Source: Flavobacterium alkalisoli (GTDB lineage Bacteria; Bacteroidota; Bacteroidia; Flavobacteriales; Flavobacteriaceae). Taken from it: a DNA stretch of 64,000 nucleotides. Below are positions 17,001 to 25,871 of the stretch, piece by piece. The DNA lies in contig NZ_CP042831.1 of the NCBI RefSeq assembly GCF_008000935.1, positions 1,984,001-2,048,000 of the forward strand. The letters are read 5' to 3'. Below the pieces are notes generated by a model. It was not told the DNA's origin. It saw only the letters and a program-made list of their open reading frames with translations, and did not search any database. The translations under genes and the position numbers were made by a program. Within the stretch, counting starts at the first letter, position 1, and every line of letters begins with the position of its first letter.

Positions 17001-20000
17001 TTTTGAAATGGAGCCGGGAACGGGTGAACAGGGCACTACAGTTTTTACAGGTACTCCTAACTGTGATGCTCCACCTTGTCCTAAACCGCAGGAGCTAACG
17101 GTCACCGATATAACTTTTACGGATGCTACAGTAAGCTGGGCAGAAATGGGTACTGCTGAAAACTGGGAAGTTGCCATACTGCCTTCAGGTTTGCCAGAGC
17201 CTGCTTCAGGTACTCCGGTAATAGAAACATCTTATACAACAAGCGAGCTTTCTTCAGGAACTGCCTATGTTTTCTATGTAAGGGCAGTATGTGGAGGAGG
17301 GAATGGTAACAGTACATGGTCTGGCCCATTTGCATTTATCACACCAATAGAAAATGATAATTGTGATACAGCTACGGTAGCTACGGTAAATCCGGGAATT
17401 GAATGTGTTGAATCAGTTTCAGGAGTTATGAATGGGGCTACGGCTTCAGGTATTACTTCAAACTGTACATGGACAACACCATTGGCAGATATATGGTTCC
17501 AGTTCACTGCTATTAACGAAGTACAAAGCATAAGCCTTAGCAATCATACAGGAGAGGTAATGCCTTTTCATGCAGTATTTGAAGGGGATTGTGATGGCTT
17601 AACTGAAATAGCCTGTAATTATGAGTCTTACGGAAGTACGCTTACCGGACTGACAATAGGTGAAACGTATTGGGTTCAGGTGTATATAGACGGAGGCTCT
17701 CCGGAACTTAACTCTATTGTTAGTTTTGATTTTTGTGTTTACACACCAGTTGGCAATTCAATTATAATAGATCAGGAAGAATATACAGTTGATGAAATAG
17801 TAAATGATATTTTAATTCAATCAGAATGCGGGCAGGTAAGTAACATTACCTGGAGTACCGGAATTGATAACGGAGCTGTATCTAACGGTATCGCTTACTT
17901 TAGTCAGGGCACAACAGACTTCCCCCTGAAGGAAGGTGTTCTTCTTACAACAGGAAGAGCCGATCAGGCAACAGGGCCTAATAATACTTCTATGGGTAAT
18001 GGCCCACTTGGAGAAGGCGACTGGTGGCCTGGAGATGATCAGCTTTTTGATTATGTACAGGAATCAGGAATCAATCCGTTCCTTATGAGCCTTAATCAGG
18101 CTTCAATACTGGAATTTGACTTTGTACCTGTAACCAATCATATTAAGTTCCCTTTTGTGTTCGCTTCAGAAGAATATAACGGAACAGGGCAGTGTTTTTT
18201 CTCGGATGCGTTTGGTTTCTTCCTTACAGATCCTGATGGGAACGTTACAAACCTGGGTGTAATACCGGGAACAACGATACCTGTAACTTCAAAAACCATA
18301 AGGGATGAGGCTTATGTAGATCCGTTTTACGAATTCCCTTGTGAGTCGCAGTACCCGGAGTTGTTTGATAAGTATTATGGACCTTATAATGGTCTAGACC
18401 CTATGACTGCGCCAACAAACTTTAACGGACATACCGTTGTTATGTATGCCGAAGCCGATGTGGTGCCGGGGCAAACCTATCATATAAAAATGGTAGTTGC
18501 AGACGATCTTGATACGGGTAATGATACCGGAATATTTATTGGACAGTTTGATTTAGGTAATGTTGATATAGGTGAAGATTTAACTCTTGAGGGAGGTAGC
18601 GCGCTTTGTGCCGGAACCGAATATACTATTGATAGTGGACTTGATGAAACTCTATATACCATAACCTGGTATCAGGATGGAGAGGTAATTGAGGGAGAAA
18701 CCGGAGCAAGCCTTACGGTAACCGAATCAGGAGAGTATACTATTGAGGTTATTTATATGGATACCACCTGTGGAGGTTCTGATTCTGTAATCATAGAGTA
18801 TTTTGACCCGATAGAAGATGTTACAAGTACCCCTGTAGATTTGATTGTGTGTGCAGAAGGGGATACTGCCCAGTTTGACTTCACTCAAAATACTGAGCTT
18901 ATTCTGGCTGGCCAGAATCCGGAAGATTTTACAATAACCTATCACGAATCTCAGGAAGATGCTGATAATAATGAAGCAGCTTTAGAATCTCCTTATACAA
19001 ATACATCTAACCCTCAGGCTATATATGCAAGGGTACAGGTAACAGGAGGTGAGTGTTATGTGGTTTATAGTTTTAACTTAATCGTAAGTCCGCAGTATAC
19101 TGCCGATGTACTTGAAGATGTAACTGAATGTAATTCTTATATTTTACCACAGTTAAGTGAAAACAATAATTATTATACAGGTAGCGAAGGTACAGGAGAG
19201 ATGCTTACTGCCGGTACTGAAATAACCGTTACACAGCTTATTTATATCTACGCACAATCAACAACCCAGCCGGGATGTGCAGATGAAAGCAGCTTTACAG
19301 TTAACATAAATCCTACACCATCTTTTAGTATAGGTGATACCTATGAGGTTTGTGATCCTTCTTTTGCGGTAATTGAAGTGATGCCCGAGAATTTTGATTT
19401 GGCAGAAGCTACTTACGAATGGACTTACGAGGGGGATATTTTAGCAGAAACCAGCCCAATACTGCAGGCAGATGATTTTGGAACCTATAGTGTTACGGTA
19501 AGTCTGGGAGACTGTTCTTTTACACAAACCACAATAGTTATTGAAGATACCGATGCCGTTGCTTTTGAAATAGATCATGGCTGCGAGGGCACGGTTTATA
19601 TGATACATGTAGTACCTGTTGACGATTCTTTTGATCCTTCCACGGCAGATATAAGCTGGACTGGTCCGGACGGATTCAATACATCTCAGCCTTCTTCAGA
19701 AATTACAGAAGAAGGGATATATACAGTCACAATAGTTACTACGGAGGGTTGTTCTGTACAGGGGTCTGTAGAAATTAGCGGTACGGGCTGTCTTATTCCA
19801 AGAGGTATATCACCCAATAACGACGGTATGAATGATAATTTTAACCTGGAAGGACTTAATGTAACCAATCTTATAATATTTAACCGCTACGGAAAAGAAG
19901 TTTACAGCTTTAGCGGGAATTATACCAACGAATGGTACGGACAGGGTAATAATGGTAATGATTTGCCTACGGGAACCTACTTCTATTCAATAGAACGTAG

Positions 20001-20052
20001 CGGAGGCGAGAGTAAAACCGGATGGGTATATATAAACCGTCAGGATAATTAA
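14005..20052 (+). CDS. Giant type IX-secreted multidomain protein (FN3, choice-of-anchor J/L, type B sorting domain)
   Basis: 2015 residues, exported to the cell surface or medium. In order: signal peptide (1-20, ending YSQ); choice-of-anchor J/cleaved-adhesin module (about 25-190, EGFEGAWPPTGWT); fibronectin III-like modules alternating with three related 100-residue beta modules that open with a conserved Cys pair (CEASEQCNYTF, CPPENQCEYTF, CELSEQCVYKF); a PPC-like module near 1115-1250; choice-of-anchor L (about 1250-1510, FASEEYNGTGQCFFSDAFG); Ig-like modules; and a gliding-motility-type CTD from about 1928 (PRGISPNNDGMNDNF to GWVYINRQDN). No catalytic domain is evident, so adhesion or surface binding is the likely role. 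Monocistronic with a strong terminator. Confidence 0.9.
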   Translation: MRKITLIIFMVLYSFLGYSQLTEEGFEGAWPPTGWTIEDNGNGLLKTWQQSVPGSFFDFPYEGSYAAFMDREDAPAGVTPQDWLITPQFNVPGNPLLKFYSRLTIGGDQGGVYRIMVSSDPDPSNLAAYEEVMLWTEEEINPDQTEYTLINVNLPAALTGTNIYLAFVMEADNADRWLIDKVSVFEECIIPQNLNALNISLDSADLTWDDFNTNAEWDIELLEGAGTTIGSGEVYNGSLPYSVSDLDPGTEYKFYVRALCDTGEESAWAGPFYFNTIAQGDSCDAPIIAVSLPYSDSGNTANHANIYSGAPGTGCGTLFWEEYLMGNDVVYQYTANFTGEITVNLTEASNFSGVFVYQDCASIGAECLAGATTGFESISASIPSIAVTDGEDYYIVISSSSSFVTPYTIAIQQVNCDPPVGLPTVSDMTSVELSWSNPTAATSWEVVIQSPGSGLPTGSGETATVNTNYLVEDLTAGTLYEYYVRSDCEDGTFSAWAGPYVFNTLICEASEQCNYTFTLTDIAGNGWDGNTMNVSQNGVTIAVLGETFDWGSTAEVTVPVCHGIPVQLYWNGGGFNENEVGVTVHNSFGQTVYQKAPGEGFQDTLLYEGDVDCNTISCLAPFTLTLDSATLNSVTLSWDGDATGNWEYYIVEEGGAAPDGSTTGLPATTNPFTVEGLDPATNYDFYIRMVCDGTATPTSTWGGPHLVSTLVCPPENQCEYTFVMTSDFGGGYLGNTMTITQGGVFVTTIGSTFAEGDSQTITVPLCSGQPFEVYWNSGATFEIGLEIINPFEQTLFSLTIGEDVPSTIVYTGDVDCDNPACIPPADLTATNATLNTIDLGWEGASTGNWEYYITEAGNPAPQPETEGEGTTTNPVTASGLTAATNYEYYVRIICEGGVPGEWAGPFAFNTTVCELSEQCVYKFELTSALGWGWENTTMTVYQAGVPIATLGPGFEFGSSYNVEIPLCSNAEIEVFWNTDGWGNPADKGLVIYTPYMETFFEMEPGTGEQGTTVFTGTPNCDAPPCPKPQELTVTDITFTDATVSWAEMGTAENWEVAILPSGLPEPASGTPVIETSYTTSELSSGTAYVFYVRAVCGGGNGNSTWSGPFAFITPIENDNCDTATVATVNPGIECVESVSGVMNGATASGITSNCTWTTPLADIWFQFTAINEVQSISLSNHTGEVMPFHAVFEGDCDGLTEIACNYESYGSTLTGLTIGETYWVQVYIDGGSPELNSIVSFDFCVYTPVGNSIIIDQEEYTVDEIVNDILIQSECGQVSNITWSTGIDNGAVSNGIAYFSQGTTDFPLKEGVLLTTGRADQATGPNNTSMGNGPLGEGDWWPGDDQLFDYVQESGINPFLMSLNQASILEFDFVPVTNHIKFPFVFASEEYNGTGQCFFSDAFGFFLTDPDGNVTNLGVIPGTTIPVTSKTIRDEAYVDPFYEFPCESQYPELFDKYYGPYNGLDPMTAPTNFNGHTVVMYAEADVVPGQTYHIKMVVADDLDTGNDTGIFIGQFDLGNVDIGEDLTLEGGSALCAGTEYTIDSGLDETLYTITWYQDGEVIEGETGASLTVTESGEYTIEVIYMDTTCGGSDSVIIEYFDPIEDVTSTPVDLIVCAEGDTAQFDFTQNTELILAGQNPEDFTITYHESQEDADNNEAALESPYTNTSNPQAIYARVQVTGGECYVVYSFNLIVSPQYTADVLEDVTECNSYILPQLSENNNYYTGSEGTGEMLTAGTEITVTQLIYIYAQSTTQPGCADESSFTVNINPTPSFSIGDTYEVCDPSFAVIEVMPENFDLAEATYEWTYEGDILAETSPILQADDFGTYSVTVSLGDCSFTQTTIVIEDTDAVAFEIDHGCEGTVYMIHVVPVDDSFDPSTADISWTGPDGFNTSQPSSEITEEGIYTVTIVTTEGCSVQGSVEISGTGCLIPRGISPNNDGMNDNFNLEGLNVTNLIIFNRYGKEVYSFSGNYTNEWYGQGNNGNDLPTGTYFYSIERSGGESKTGWVYINRQDN

Positions 20053-20103
20053 TCAGGATCTACACACTTCGACTTCATAGATTAATAGTTATTTTTGATC
20101 ACG

Positions 20104-20137
20104 CTCCTGCCCCTGTTTACAGGGGCAGGAGTTTTTT
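20104..20137 (+). terminator. Intrinsic terminator after the 14-20 kb T9SS gene
   Basis: CTCCTGCCCCTG (20104-20115), loop TTTA, CAGGGGCAGGAG (20120-20131), then six T: a perfect 12-bp stem. Confidence 0.93.
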
Positions 20138-20290
20138 ATGAAATTTTATGATAATCTTATAGTTGTAATGTGTTATAAAATGTAAATTTGTAGTAGCAGT
20201 TTGTTAAATTACAAAACGCTATGAAAAAGATTGTTTTTTTTAGAAAAACATATTGCCTGTTGAAGTAGAAGTGTGATTCAGGCATAAAAA

Positions 20291-20319
20291 GTAAAAAGGC
20301 AGCCACATGGCTGCCTTTA
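20291..20319 (-). terminator. Intrinsic terminator of the fatty-acid hydroxylase gene
   Basis: AAAGGCAGCC (20295-20304), loop ACAT, GGCTGCCTTT (20309-20318). On the minus strand it is followed by a short T run. Confidence 0.8.
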
Positions 20320-20320
20320 C

Positions 20321-21004
20321 TTATTTGTTATCGTCTATAAATTCACCTGATTTTGTGTTTTCCTGATTTATAAGATTAGGCATTGTTCCAAAAATATAAT
20401 CCCAGAAAGGCGATGATACACCAAAAGCCCTGTCTGGTTGTCTATAATGGTGTACAGCATGGTGATGCCATAAGGTTTTAAGGAAATTATCAGGTACAGT
20501 AAAAATGTGTACACTGTAGTGAATACACAGATAAATAGTATATCCCATAAGGAAACCTGCCAGGAAACCAAAAACAAAATCTCCCATAATGGCACGATAC
20601 AGAATAAAGAAGAAGGTAGCAAGTACTAAGGCGATAATTGGAGGCATTGCCAGCCTTTGCTTGTCTTTAGGATAATCGTGATGTACCCCATGTACTTTAT
20701 AGCTAAATGTATCAGTTTCGTCCTGATGTTCATGTGGTTTGATATGATACAGGTAACGGTGAACGATATACTCGATAAACGTAAATACAAACATTCCTGC
20801 AAAAAACAGAAGAATGATTTGTGGAGTCGTAAACCCTTTTTCTATTATACCATAGTAAATTAAAGCAACAGAAATAACCGTAAAAATGGATAAAGGCAGT
20901 GCAATATGTGTTTTGGTAAGCTTTTCTAAGAAAGGGTTTTTAAATAGTGTTGCGCTTCCTTTATGTTTCGGTCTGTGGCGTTTGGAGTGGGTTGTGTCTG
21001 ACAT
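20321..21004 (-). CDS. Sterol desaturase/fatty acid hydroxylase family membrane protein
   Basis: 227 residues with membrane segments near 33-55, 60-80 and 120-160. The di-iron histidine clusters of the family are present: HRYLYH, KVHGVHHDYP, HYSVH and LWHHHAVHHY, followed by AFGVSSPFWDYIFGT. Spacing and length are closest to fatty-acid 2-hydroxylase (FA2H/Scs7-like) enzymes. In Bacteroidota this suggests hydroxylation of fatty acyl chains of sphingolipids or other envelope lipids, but the substrate is inferred. Monocistronic on the minus strand, with its own terminator. Confidence 0.85.
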   Translation of the reverse strand: MSDTTHSKRHRPKHKGSATLFKNPFLEKLTKTHIALPLSIFTVISVALIYYGIIEKGFTTPQIILLFFAGMFVFTFIEYIVHRYLYHIKPHEHQDETDTFSYKVHGVHHDYPKDKQRLAMPPIIALVLATFFFILYRAIMGDFVFGFLAGFLMGYTIYLCIHYSVHIFTVPDNFLKTLWHHHAVHHYRQPDRAFGVSSPFWDYIFGTMPNLINQENTKSGEFIDDNK

Positions 21005-21178
21005 GGCTGTGTGATTTTTAGAATTGATTTGATTGAGATTGATTAAATTTTTTAACAGTACAATTTACTAAAATTATTAATTGGAACTGAAGTATAAATT
21101 TAAAAAATAGTACCGTTTTTTGAACAATCAACTGTGCAAAACTATAGCAAATACAACGGCTGGAGTGTTATGTTTAGC

Positions 21179-21234
21179 TTAATCATTTCTTAATACGGGG
21201 TTAATGTGTGCCATACAGTAGCTAAGTAAGTTTG
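21179..21234 (+). promoter_or_regulatory. Pho-box-like promoter A (peroxidase 1)
   Basis: TTAAT occurs at 21179, 21190 and 21201, exactly 11 bases apart, followed by the -7 box TAAGTTTG at 21227-21234. Direct repeats with an 11-bp period are the layout of PhoB sites. The same layout precedes 23267, 53691 and 55994. The element TTAATCATTTCTTAATAC (21179-21196) is identical to that before the second peroxidase gene. Confidence 0.7.
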
Positions 21235-21255
21235 CCTTTTGATACTATTACTATT

Positions 21256-23100
21256 ATGTCAGCATATTATAAAAAAACTGTTTTTGCACTGGCAATAGCT
21301 TTTTTTGCCCTGGTTTTTATTTCCTTTAGCGGTAAAACTTCCTCTACACCACCACAGGTAATAACCAATTATTTTTCAGACTTCAGTAATGCACTGGAAA
21401 TACTGGATAATACGGCAAACAGTTACAGGCAGGGCAAAATTACCCTTGATTCACTACAGCATACTTTAAAAGATACCAGGATTTCTTATAAAAAAGTAGA
21501 ATTCTTTTTGGCTTTTTACTATGCAGAGTATGTAAACAGCCATATAAACGGGGCGCCGCTTATGCAGATAGAAAAAGAGGGTACAAGGCCAAAGGTTGTA
21601 AGCCCGGAAGGGTTACAGGTTCTTGATGAACTTGTTTTTTCTGATGAGGCAGATAAGGAAAAGTCAAAGATTGCTGCGGTAGCCAAAAATGTGAAGAGTA
21701 AATATGGAGTGTTATATAATAGCCTGAGCAGTCAGGAATTTAAAAATCAGTATAACTTAACTGCTATGAGGCTGCAGTTAGTGAGAATTTTTAGCATGGG
21801 GGTTACCGGATTTGATACTCCGGGTTCTTTAAACGGAATAGAGGAGTCCAGGGCCTCGTTTGAAGGAATGTTAGTGTTCTTTACGGAAAATTACAATCAG
21901 GGCAATATAGCCGATAAAAACAAGGTAATTGAGTTGTTTAAAGGCGGGTTGGCCTATTTAAACAGTTCAGAATCATTTGAAGATTTTGACAGGCTTACTT
22001 TTTTAAAAACCTACATAGACCCTTTATATAAAAAACTGGGGGAAATGCAGGGTAATAATATCCCTGAGTATTTGAAGCAGACTTCAGGATGGAATCCCGA
22101 AAGTACATCGGTATTTGCTGCCGATTTTTTGAATCCGTATTATTTTACAGAACTTAATAAGGAAGATGACAGCGAAGCTCTTAGAAAGTTAGGAAAATCT
22201 TTGTTTTATGATCCTGTATTAAGTAGCGATGGTTCGTTAAGCTGTGCATCATGCCATAATCCTGAAAAAGGTTTTACAGACGGTGTTCCTAAATCGTTAA
22301 GCAGCGTGCAGGGTAAAACGGTACTTAGAAATGCGCCTACACTTTTAAACGCTGTTTATGCCGACAGGTATTTTTATGACCTGAGAGCTTTTAGCCTTGA
22401 ACAACAGGCAGAACACGTAATATTTAATCATGAAGAATTTAATACGGCCTATAGTGATATACTTAAAAAGCTGGAAAATGATAATACGTATGCCGATCAG
22501 TTTAAAAAAGTATTCGGTAAAAGTGCTGTTAACAGGGAGAACTTCTCTAAGGCACTTGTGTCTTATGTACTTTCTTTAAAATCGTTTGACAGTCCTTTTG
22601 ATAAATATGTAAGGGGAGAACTGGAAGATATTCCGGCAGAGGTAAAAAGAGGGTTTAATTTATTTACCGGTAAGGCCAACTGTGCTACCTGTCACTTTGC
22701 GCCAACCTTTAGCGGGCTAGTGCCGCCATTTTATAACGAGAACGAAAGCGAAATATTAGGGGTTTTGGTGACCCCTGATAACAAATCACCGCAACTTGAT
22801 GGTGATTTAGGCAGAATAAACAATCAGGTACTTACAGAGTATGCCTGGATTTATGAGAGATCCTTTAAAACCACAACTATAAGAAATGTACAGCTTACGG
22901 CTCCTTATTTTCATAACGGAGCATATAGTACCCTTGAAGAAGTTATTGATTTTTATGATAACGGCGGAGGTGAAGGTTTGGGGCTTTCGGTAACTAATCA
23001 AACACTTGGGTCGGATGCTCTGGATCTTACAGAGCAGGAAAAGAAAGACCTTGTCGCTTTTTTAAAATCACTTACTGATTTGTCTGCTATAGAAAAATAA
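21256..23100 (+). CDS. Di-heme cytochrome c peroxidase/MauG family protein with helical N-terminal domain (copy 1)
   Basis: 614 residues from ATG 21256. An N-terminal hydrophobic export signal is followed by about 230 helical residues containing GLQVLDELVF and TGFDTPGSLN, which look imelysin-like. The C-terminal half is a CcpA/MauG-type di-heme module: CASCHNPEKGFTDG (CxxCH at 330-334) and CATCHFAPTFSGLVPP (476-480), plus TAPYFHNGAYSTLEEV with the distal His/Met-type heme region. Predicted periplasmic: reduces peroxide or oxidises a protein partner. A TTG start 24 bases upstream falls inside the -7 box and is rejected. The PhoX gene follows after 166 bases, and the same gene pair recurs at 53.7 kb. 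Confidence 0.88.
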   Translation: MSAYYKKTVFALAIAFFALVFISFSGKTSSTPPQVITNYFSDFSNALEILDNTANSYRQGKITLDSLQHTLKDTRISYKKVEFFLAFYYAEYVNSHINGAPLMQIEKEGTRPKVVSPEGLQVLDELVFSDEADKEKSKIAAVAKNVKSKYGVLYNSLSSQEFKNQYNLTAMRLQLVRIFSMGVTGFDTPGSLNGIEESRASFEGMLVFFTENYNQGNIADKNKVIELFKGGLAYLNSSESFEDFDRLTFLKTYIDPLYKKLGEMQGNNIPEYLKQTSGWNPESTSVFAADFLNPYYFTELNKEDDSEALRKLGKSLFYDPVLSSDGSLSCASCHNPEKGFTDGVPKSLSSVQGKTVLRNAPTLLNAVYADRYFYDLRAFSLEQQAEHVIFNHEEFNTAYSDILKKLENDNTYADQFKKVFGKSAVNRENFSKALVSYVLSLKSFDSPFDKYVRGELEDIPAEVKRGFNLFTGKANCATCHFAPTFSGLVPPFYNENESEILGVLVTPDNKSPQLDGDLGRINNQVLTEYAWIYERSFKTTTIRNVQLTAPYFHNGAYSTLEEVIDFYDNGGGEGLGLSVTNQTLGSDALDLTEQEKKDLVAFLKSLTDLSAIEK

Positions 23101-23180
23101 TCTGAAGATTTACATTGAGTAAACATAGGGGGGAATTTTGCTTTTATATTTAATTGTTTTTTAAAACGGGTAACATTAGT

Positions 23181-23236
23181 TTAAATAAACCTTAAAGGTG
23201 ACTTCAGGCTAAGGAAACATGCAGAAGGTAGTTTTG
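23181..23236 (+). promoter_or_regulatory. Pho-box-like promoter B (PhoX)
   Basis: TTAAA at 23181 and 23192 (11-base spacing), degenerate third unit TTCAG at 23203, and -7 box TAGTTTTG at 23229-23236. From the second repeat to the -7 box is 37 bases, the same as in promoters A and D and one less than in C. The ATG follows at 23267. Confidence 0.65.
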
Positions 23237-23266
23237 CCATGTAAAAACCAAAACTATAATTAAAGC

Positions 23267-25804
23267 ATGAAAAAAAGTTTACTTTCTTTAAGTTTACTGT
23301 TCTCTCTTTGGAGCTTTGCAGTAATCAACTTTAATACAGGGAACTTCTCTGTAACGACCCCGGCTAAAGCTGATGAAGCTAAGCCAACCACAGCTGAAAA
23401 AAATACTACTGCTGATAAGAAAGTAGCTGTAACTACAGTTGCTACAATGATGCCTCCTTTAACTCCTGCTGCTTATCCTCTTTCTAAAGACTCAGAGTGG
23501 TCTTATTTTGATTTAGGTACAGGTCTTGATGCTACAGACTGGAAACTTTCATCTTATGATGTTTCTGCATGGTCTACAGGAGAGGCTCCTCTTGGTTACG
23601 GAGACCCTACTAAAACAGTTATCTCTTACGGTCCTGATGCAGGAAACAAATACATTACAAGTTACTTTGTAAGAGATATGGATATCACTCTTTCTGAGGT
23701 TGCCGACATGGTAGAATTCGGTATCAGAAGAGATGATGGTGTTATTGTTTATGTTAACGGTGTAGAAGTTATAAGAGACAATATGCCAACAGGTGCAATT
23801 AACTATTTAACGAATTCAGCAAGTATCATTGATGGTGCTGATGAGAAAAGATTCCAGGTATTCCATCTTCCAAAATCTATTTTCCAGGAAGGTGTAAACA
23901 GAATCGCTGTTGAGATGCACAACCGTGACGGACAGAGTTCTGACCTTGGCTTTGATATGTATATTAAAGATGCACCGGAAGATTTCGTATGTGAAGAGGG
24001 ACACATAGGATGTTTTACTTCTATCATGCCTACTTCTCAAATGCCTTACCTTATAATCCCTGAAGAGCATAAATTCCAGTTACTGTTCAAACAGGGAGAT
24101 GCTTATATGGATGGTTCTGGTACTGTACCGGGTAATCATGACTTTACAGGTTATGTGCCTATGGAAGGAAGTAGCGAGCTTGGATATCTTGCTGTAAACC
24201 ACGAAAACAACCCTGGTGGTGTATCTATCTTAGATATGCACTTAGATGAGGAAACTAACCTTTGGGTGCTTGATAATACTCAACCGGTAGAATTCCAAAA
24301 CAATGACCTTGTAACTACTATCAGAAACTGTTCAGGTGGTGTTACTCCATGGGGTACAATAATTACTGCAGAAGAGAATACTTCAGGTGGTGATGCAAAC
24401 GGTGACAATTATCAGGATGTGGGATGGTTAGTGGAAATAGATCCGGTAACTGCTCAGGTAATGGAATATGGTAATGGTAAGCAGGAAAAATTATGGGCTA
24501 TGGGTAGAATGAACCATGAGAACGTAGTGGTTTCTGCCGATGGTACTACAGCTTACTATGGTGAAGACGGTGGTACACACTGTGTTTACAAATTTGTTGC
24601 CGATAATGCTAACGATTTATCTTCAGGTACTGTTTATGTACTTCATTTAGATACTGCACTTTCAAGCAATGAGCCAACTTCAAGTACTGCTACCTGGATT
24701 GAGGTTCCTAACGCTACTGCTGCAGACAGAAATACTATGACTGCTAATGCAGCTGCACTAGGTGGTACAGCTTTTAATGGTGTTGAAGACTGTGAAATTA
24801 GCCCAATAGACGGTAAAGTATACTTTACTGCTAAAGGTTTAGACCGTGTTTACCGTTTTACTGATAACGGTACTACAGTTTCTGATTTTGAAACTTTTGT
24901 AGGAGGTATGGATTATGAACTTGACGTTAACGGTACAAGTTATACTGAGCCTTGGGGTGACGGTAACGATAACCTTACTTTTGATGATAAAGGTAACCTT
25001 TGGGTACTTCAGGATGGTGGATTAAACTACATTTGGGTAATACGCCCTAACCACTCTCAGGGAGCTCCTCAGGTTTTACTACACTCTTCTATGCCTGCAG
25101 GTTCTGAGCCAACAGGTTTAACATTCACTCCAGACTTTAAATATGGTTTCTTCTCTGTACAGCACCCTAATGGCAGTAACAATGCTCAGGTAGATGCAAC
25201 ATTTGAAGATGTTAATATTAATGCCTCTGCTACAGTTGTTATTGCTAACAGATCTCAACTTGGTGTACAGACTCCTGTTGCAGATTTCTCTGCTGACGAT
25301 GTTGAGGTAGGACAAGGACAGGTAGTAACATTTACTGACCTAAGTACAAACAACCCAACTTCATGGTCATGGACATTTGAAGGTGGTGAGCCGGCTACTT
25401 CTACAGATGCTAACCCAACAGTTACTTATGCAGAAGAAGGAACATACAACGTAACACTTGTATCTACTAACGTAGCAGGTGATAGCGAAGCTAACCTTAA
25501 AAACGATTATATTGTAGTTGATTCTGCTTTAGGTTTAGAAGATACTCTTAAAGGTATGGTAAGCATTTATCCTAACCCAACAAGAGGTCAGGTAACTGTA
25601 GAGCTTAATGGTGAAGCAGGACAGGATGTAGCTATAGAAATATATGACCTTGTAGGTAGAAAAGTTGCTGTAGAACAAACCCAGTCAGTAGGTGGTTCAC
25701 AAAAAATTGACCTTAACCTAACTCAGTTTAACGAGCAGGTATTCATCATCAATATTAAAGTTGGTGAGAAATCAGGTTCATACAAAATGATTAAAGTAAA
25801 CTAA
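23267..25804 (+). CDS. phoX: Type IX-secreted PhoX-type alkaline phosphatase (DUF839) with PKD and type A sorting domain
   Basis: 845 residues. Order: signal peptide (about 1-20); low-complexity Thr/Lys/Ala linker to about 65; galactose-binding-like beta module (about 70-240, APLGYGDP, DDGVIVYVNGVEV); PhoX/DUF839 catalytic propeller (about 245-660) with LAVNHENNPGG, NCSGGVTPWGTIITAEE (Cys355, the position that ligates iron in PhoX) and GRMNHENVV; PKD domain (about 668-760); and a type A T9SS CTD (IYPNPTRGQV to KMIKVN). PhoX enzymes are Fe/Ca phosphomonoesterases that release phosphate outside the cell. It has its own promoter 166 bases after a di-heme peroxidase. Codons are strongly biased, suggesting high expression, and the 3' two thirds is a close copy of the end of the gene at 55994. 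Confidence 0.88.
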   Translation: MKKSLLSLSLLFSLWSFAVINFNTGNFSVTTPAKADEAKPTTAEKNTTADKKVAVTTVATMMPPLTPAAYPLSKDSEWSYFDLGTGLDATDWKLSSYDVSAWSTGEAPLGYGDPTKTVISYGPDAGNKYITSYFVRDMDITLSEVADMVEFGIRRDDGVIVYVNGVEVIRDNMPTGAINYLTNSASIIDGADEKRFQVFHLPKSIFQEGVNRIAVEMHNRDGQSSDLGFDMYIKDAPEDFVCEEGHIGCFTSIMPTSQMPYLIIPEEHKFQLLFKQGDAYMDGSGTVPGNHDFTGYVPMEGSSELGYLAVNHENNPGGVSILDMHLDEETNLWVLDNTQPVEFQNNDLVTTIRNCSGGVTPWGTIITAEENTSGGDANGDNYQDVGWLVEIDPVTAQVMEYGNGKQEKLWAMGRMNHENVVVSADGTTAYYGEDGGTHCVYKFVADNANDLSSGTVYVLHLDTALSSNEPTSSTATWIEVPNATAADRNTMTANAAALGGTAFNGVEDCEISPIDGKVYFTAKGLDRVYRFTDNGTTVSDFETFVGGMDYELDVNGTSYTEPWGDGNDNLTFDDKGNLWVLQDGGLNYIWVIRPNHSQGAPQVLLHSSMPAGSEPTGLTFTPDFKYGFFSVQHPNGSNNAQVDATFEDVNINASATVVIANRSQLGVQTPVADFSADDVEVGQGQVVTFTDLSTNNPTSWSWTFEGGEPATSTDANPTVTYAEEGTYNVTLVSTNVAGDSEANLKNDYIVVDSALGLEDTLKGMVSIYPNPTRGQVTVELNGEAGQDVAIEIYDLVGRKVAVEQTQSVGGSQKIDLNLTQFNEQVFIINIKVGEKSGSYKMIKVN
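23480..25690 (+). repeat. Long diverged direct repeat, copy 1 (PhoX module)
   Basis: DNA from the galactose-binding module through PhoX, PKD and the CTD matches 61795-64000 closely, with long near-identical blocks such as the stretch around 23580-23640 versus 61896-61960. This points to duplication inside the genome and a possible recombination substrate about 38 kb apart. Confidence 0.8.
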
Positions 25805-25828
25805 TACTTTATTCAAAATAATATACAA

Positions 25829-25856
25829 GGGCCGGTAGTAGTACCGGTCCTTTTTT
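25829..25856 (+). terminator. Intrinsic terminator after phoX
   Basis: A 9-bp stem with one G-T pair (25829-25837 with 25842-25850, loop GTAG) followed by six T. Confidence 0.85.
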
Positions 25857-25871
25857 CAATTTAATTGTGTG

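Noticed and set aside
21232..21255. TTG start for the first peroxidase
   Set aside because: The TTG lies inside the -7 promoter box TAAGTTTG, so it would not be in the transcript; ATG 21256 gives a normal signal sequence.
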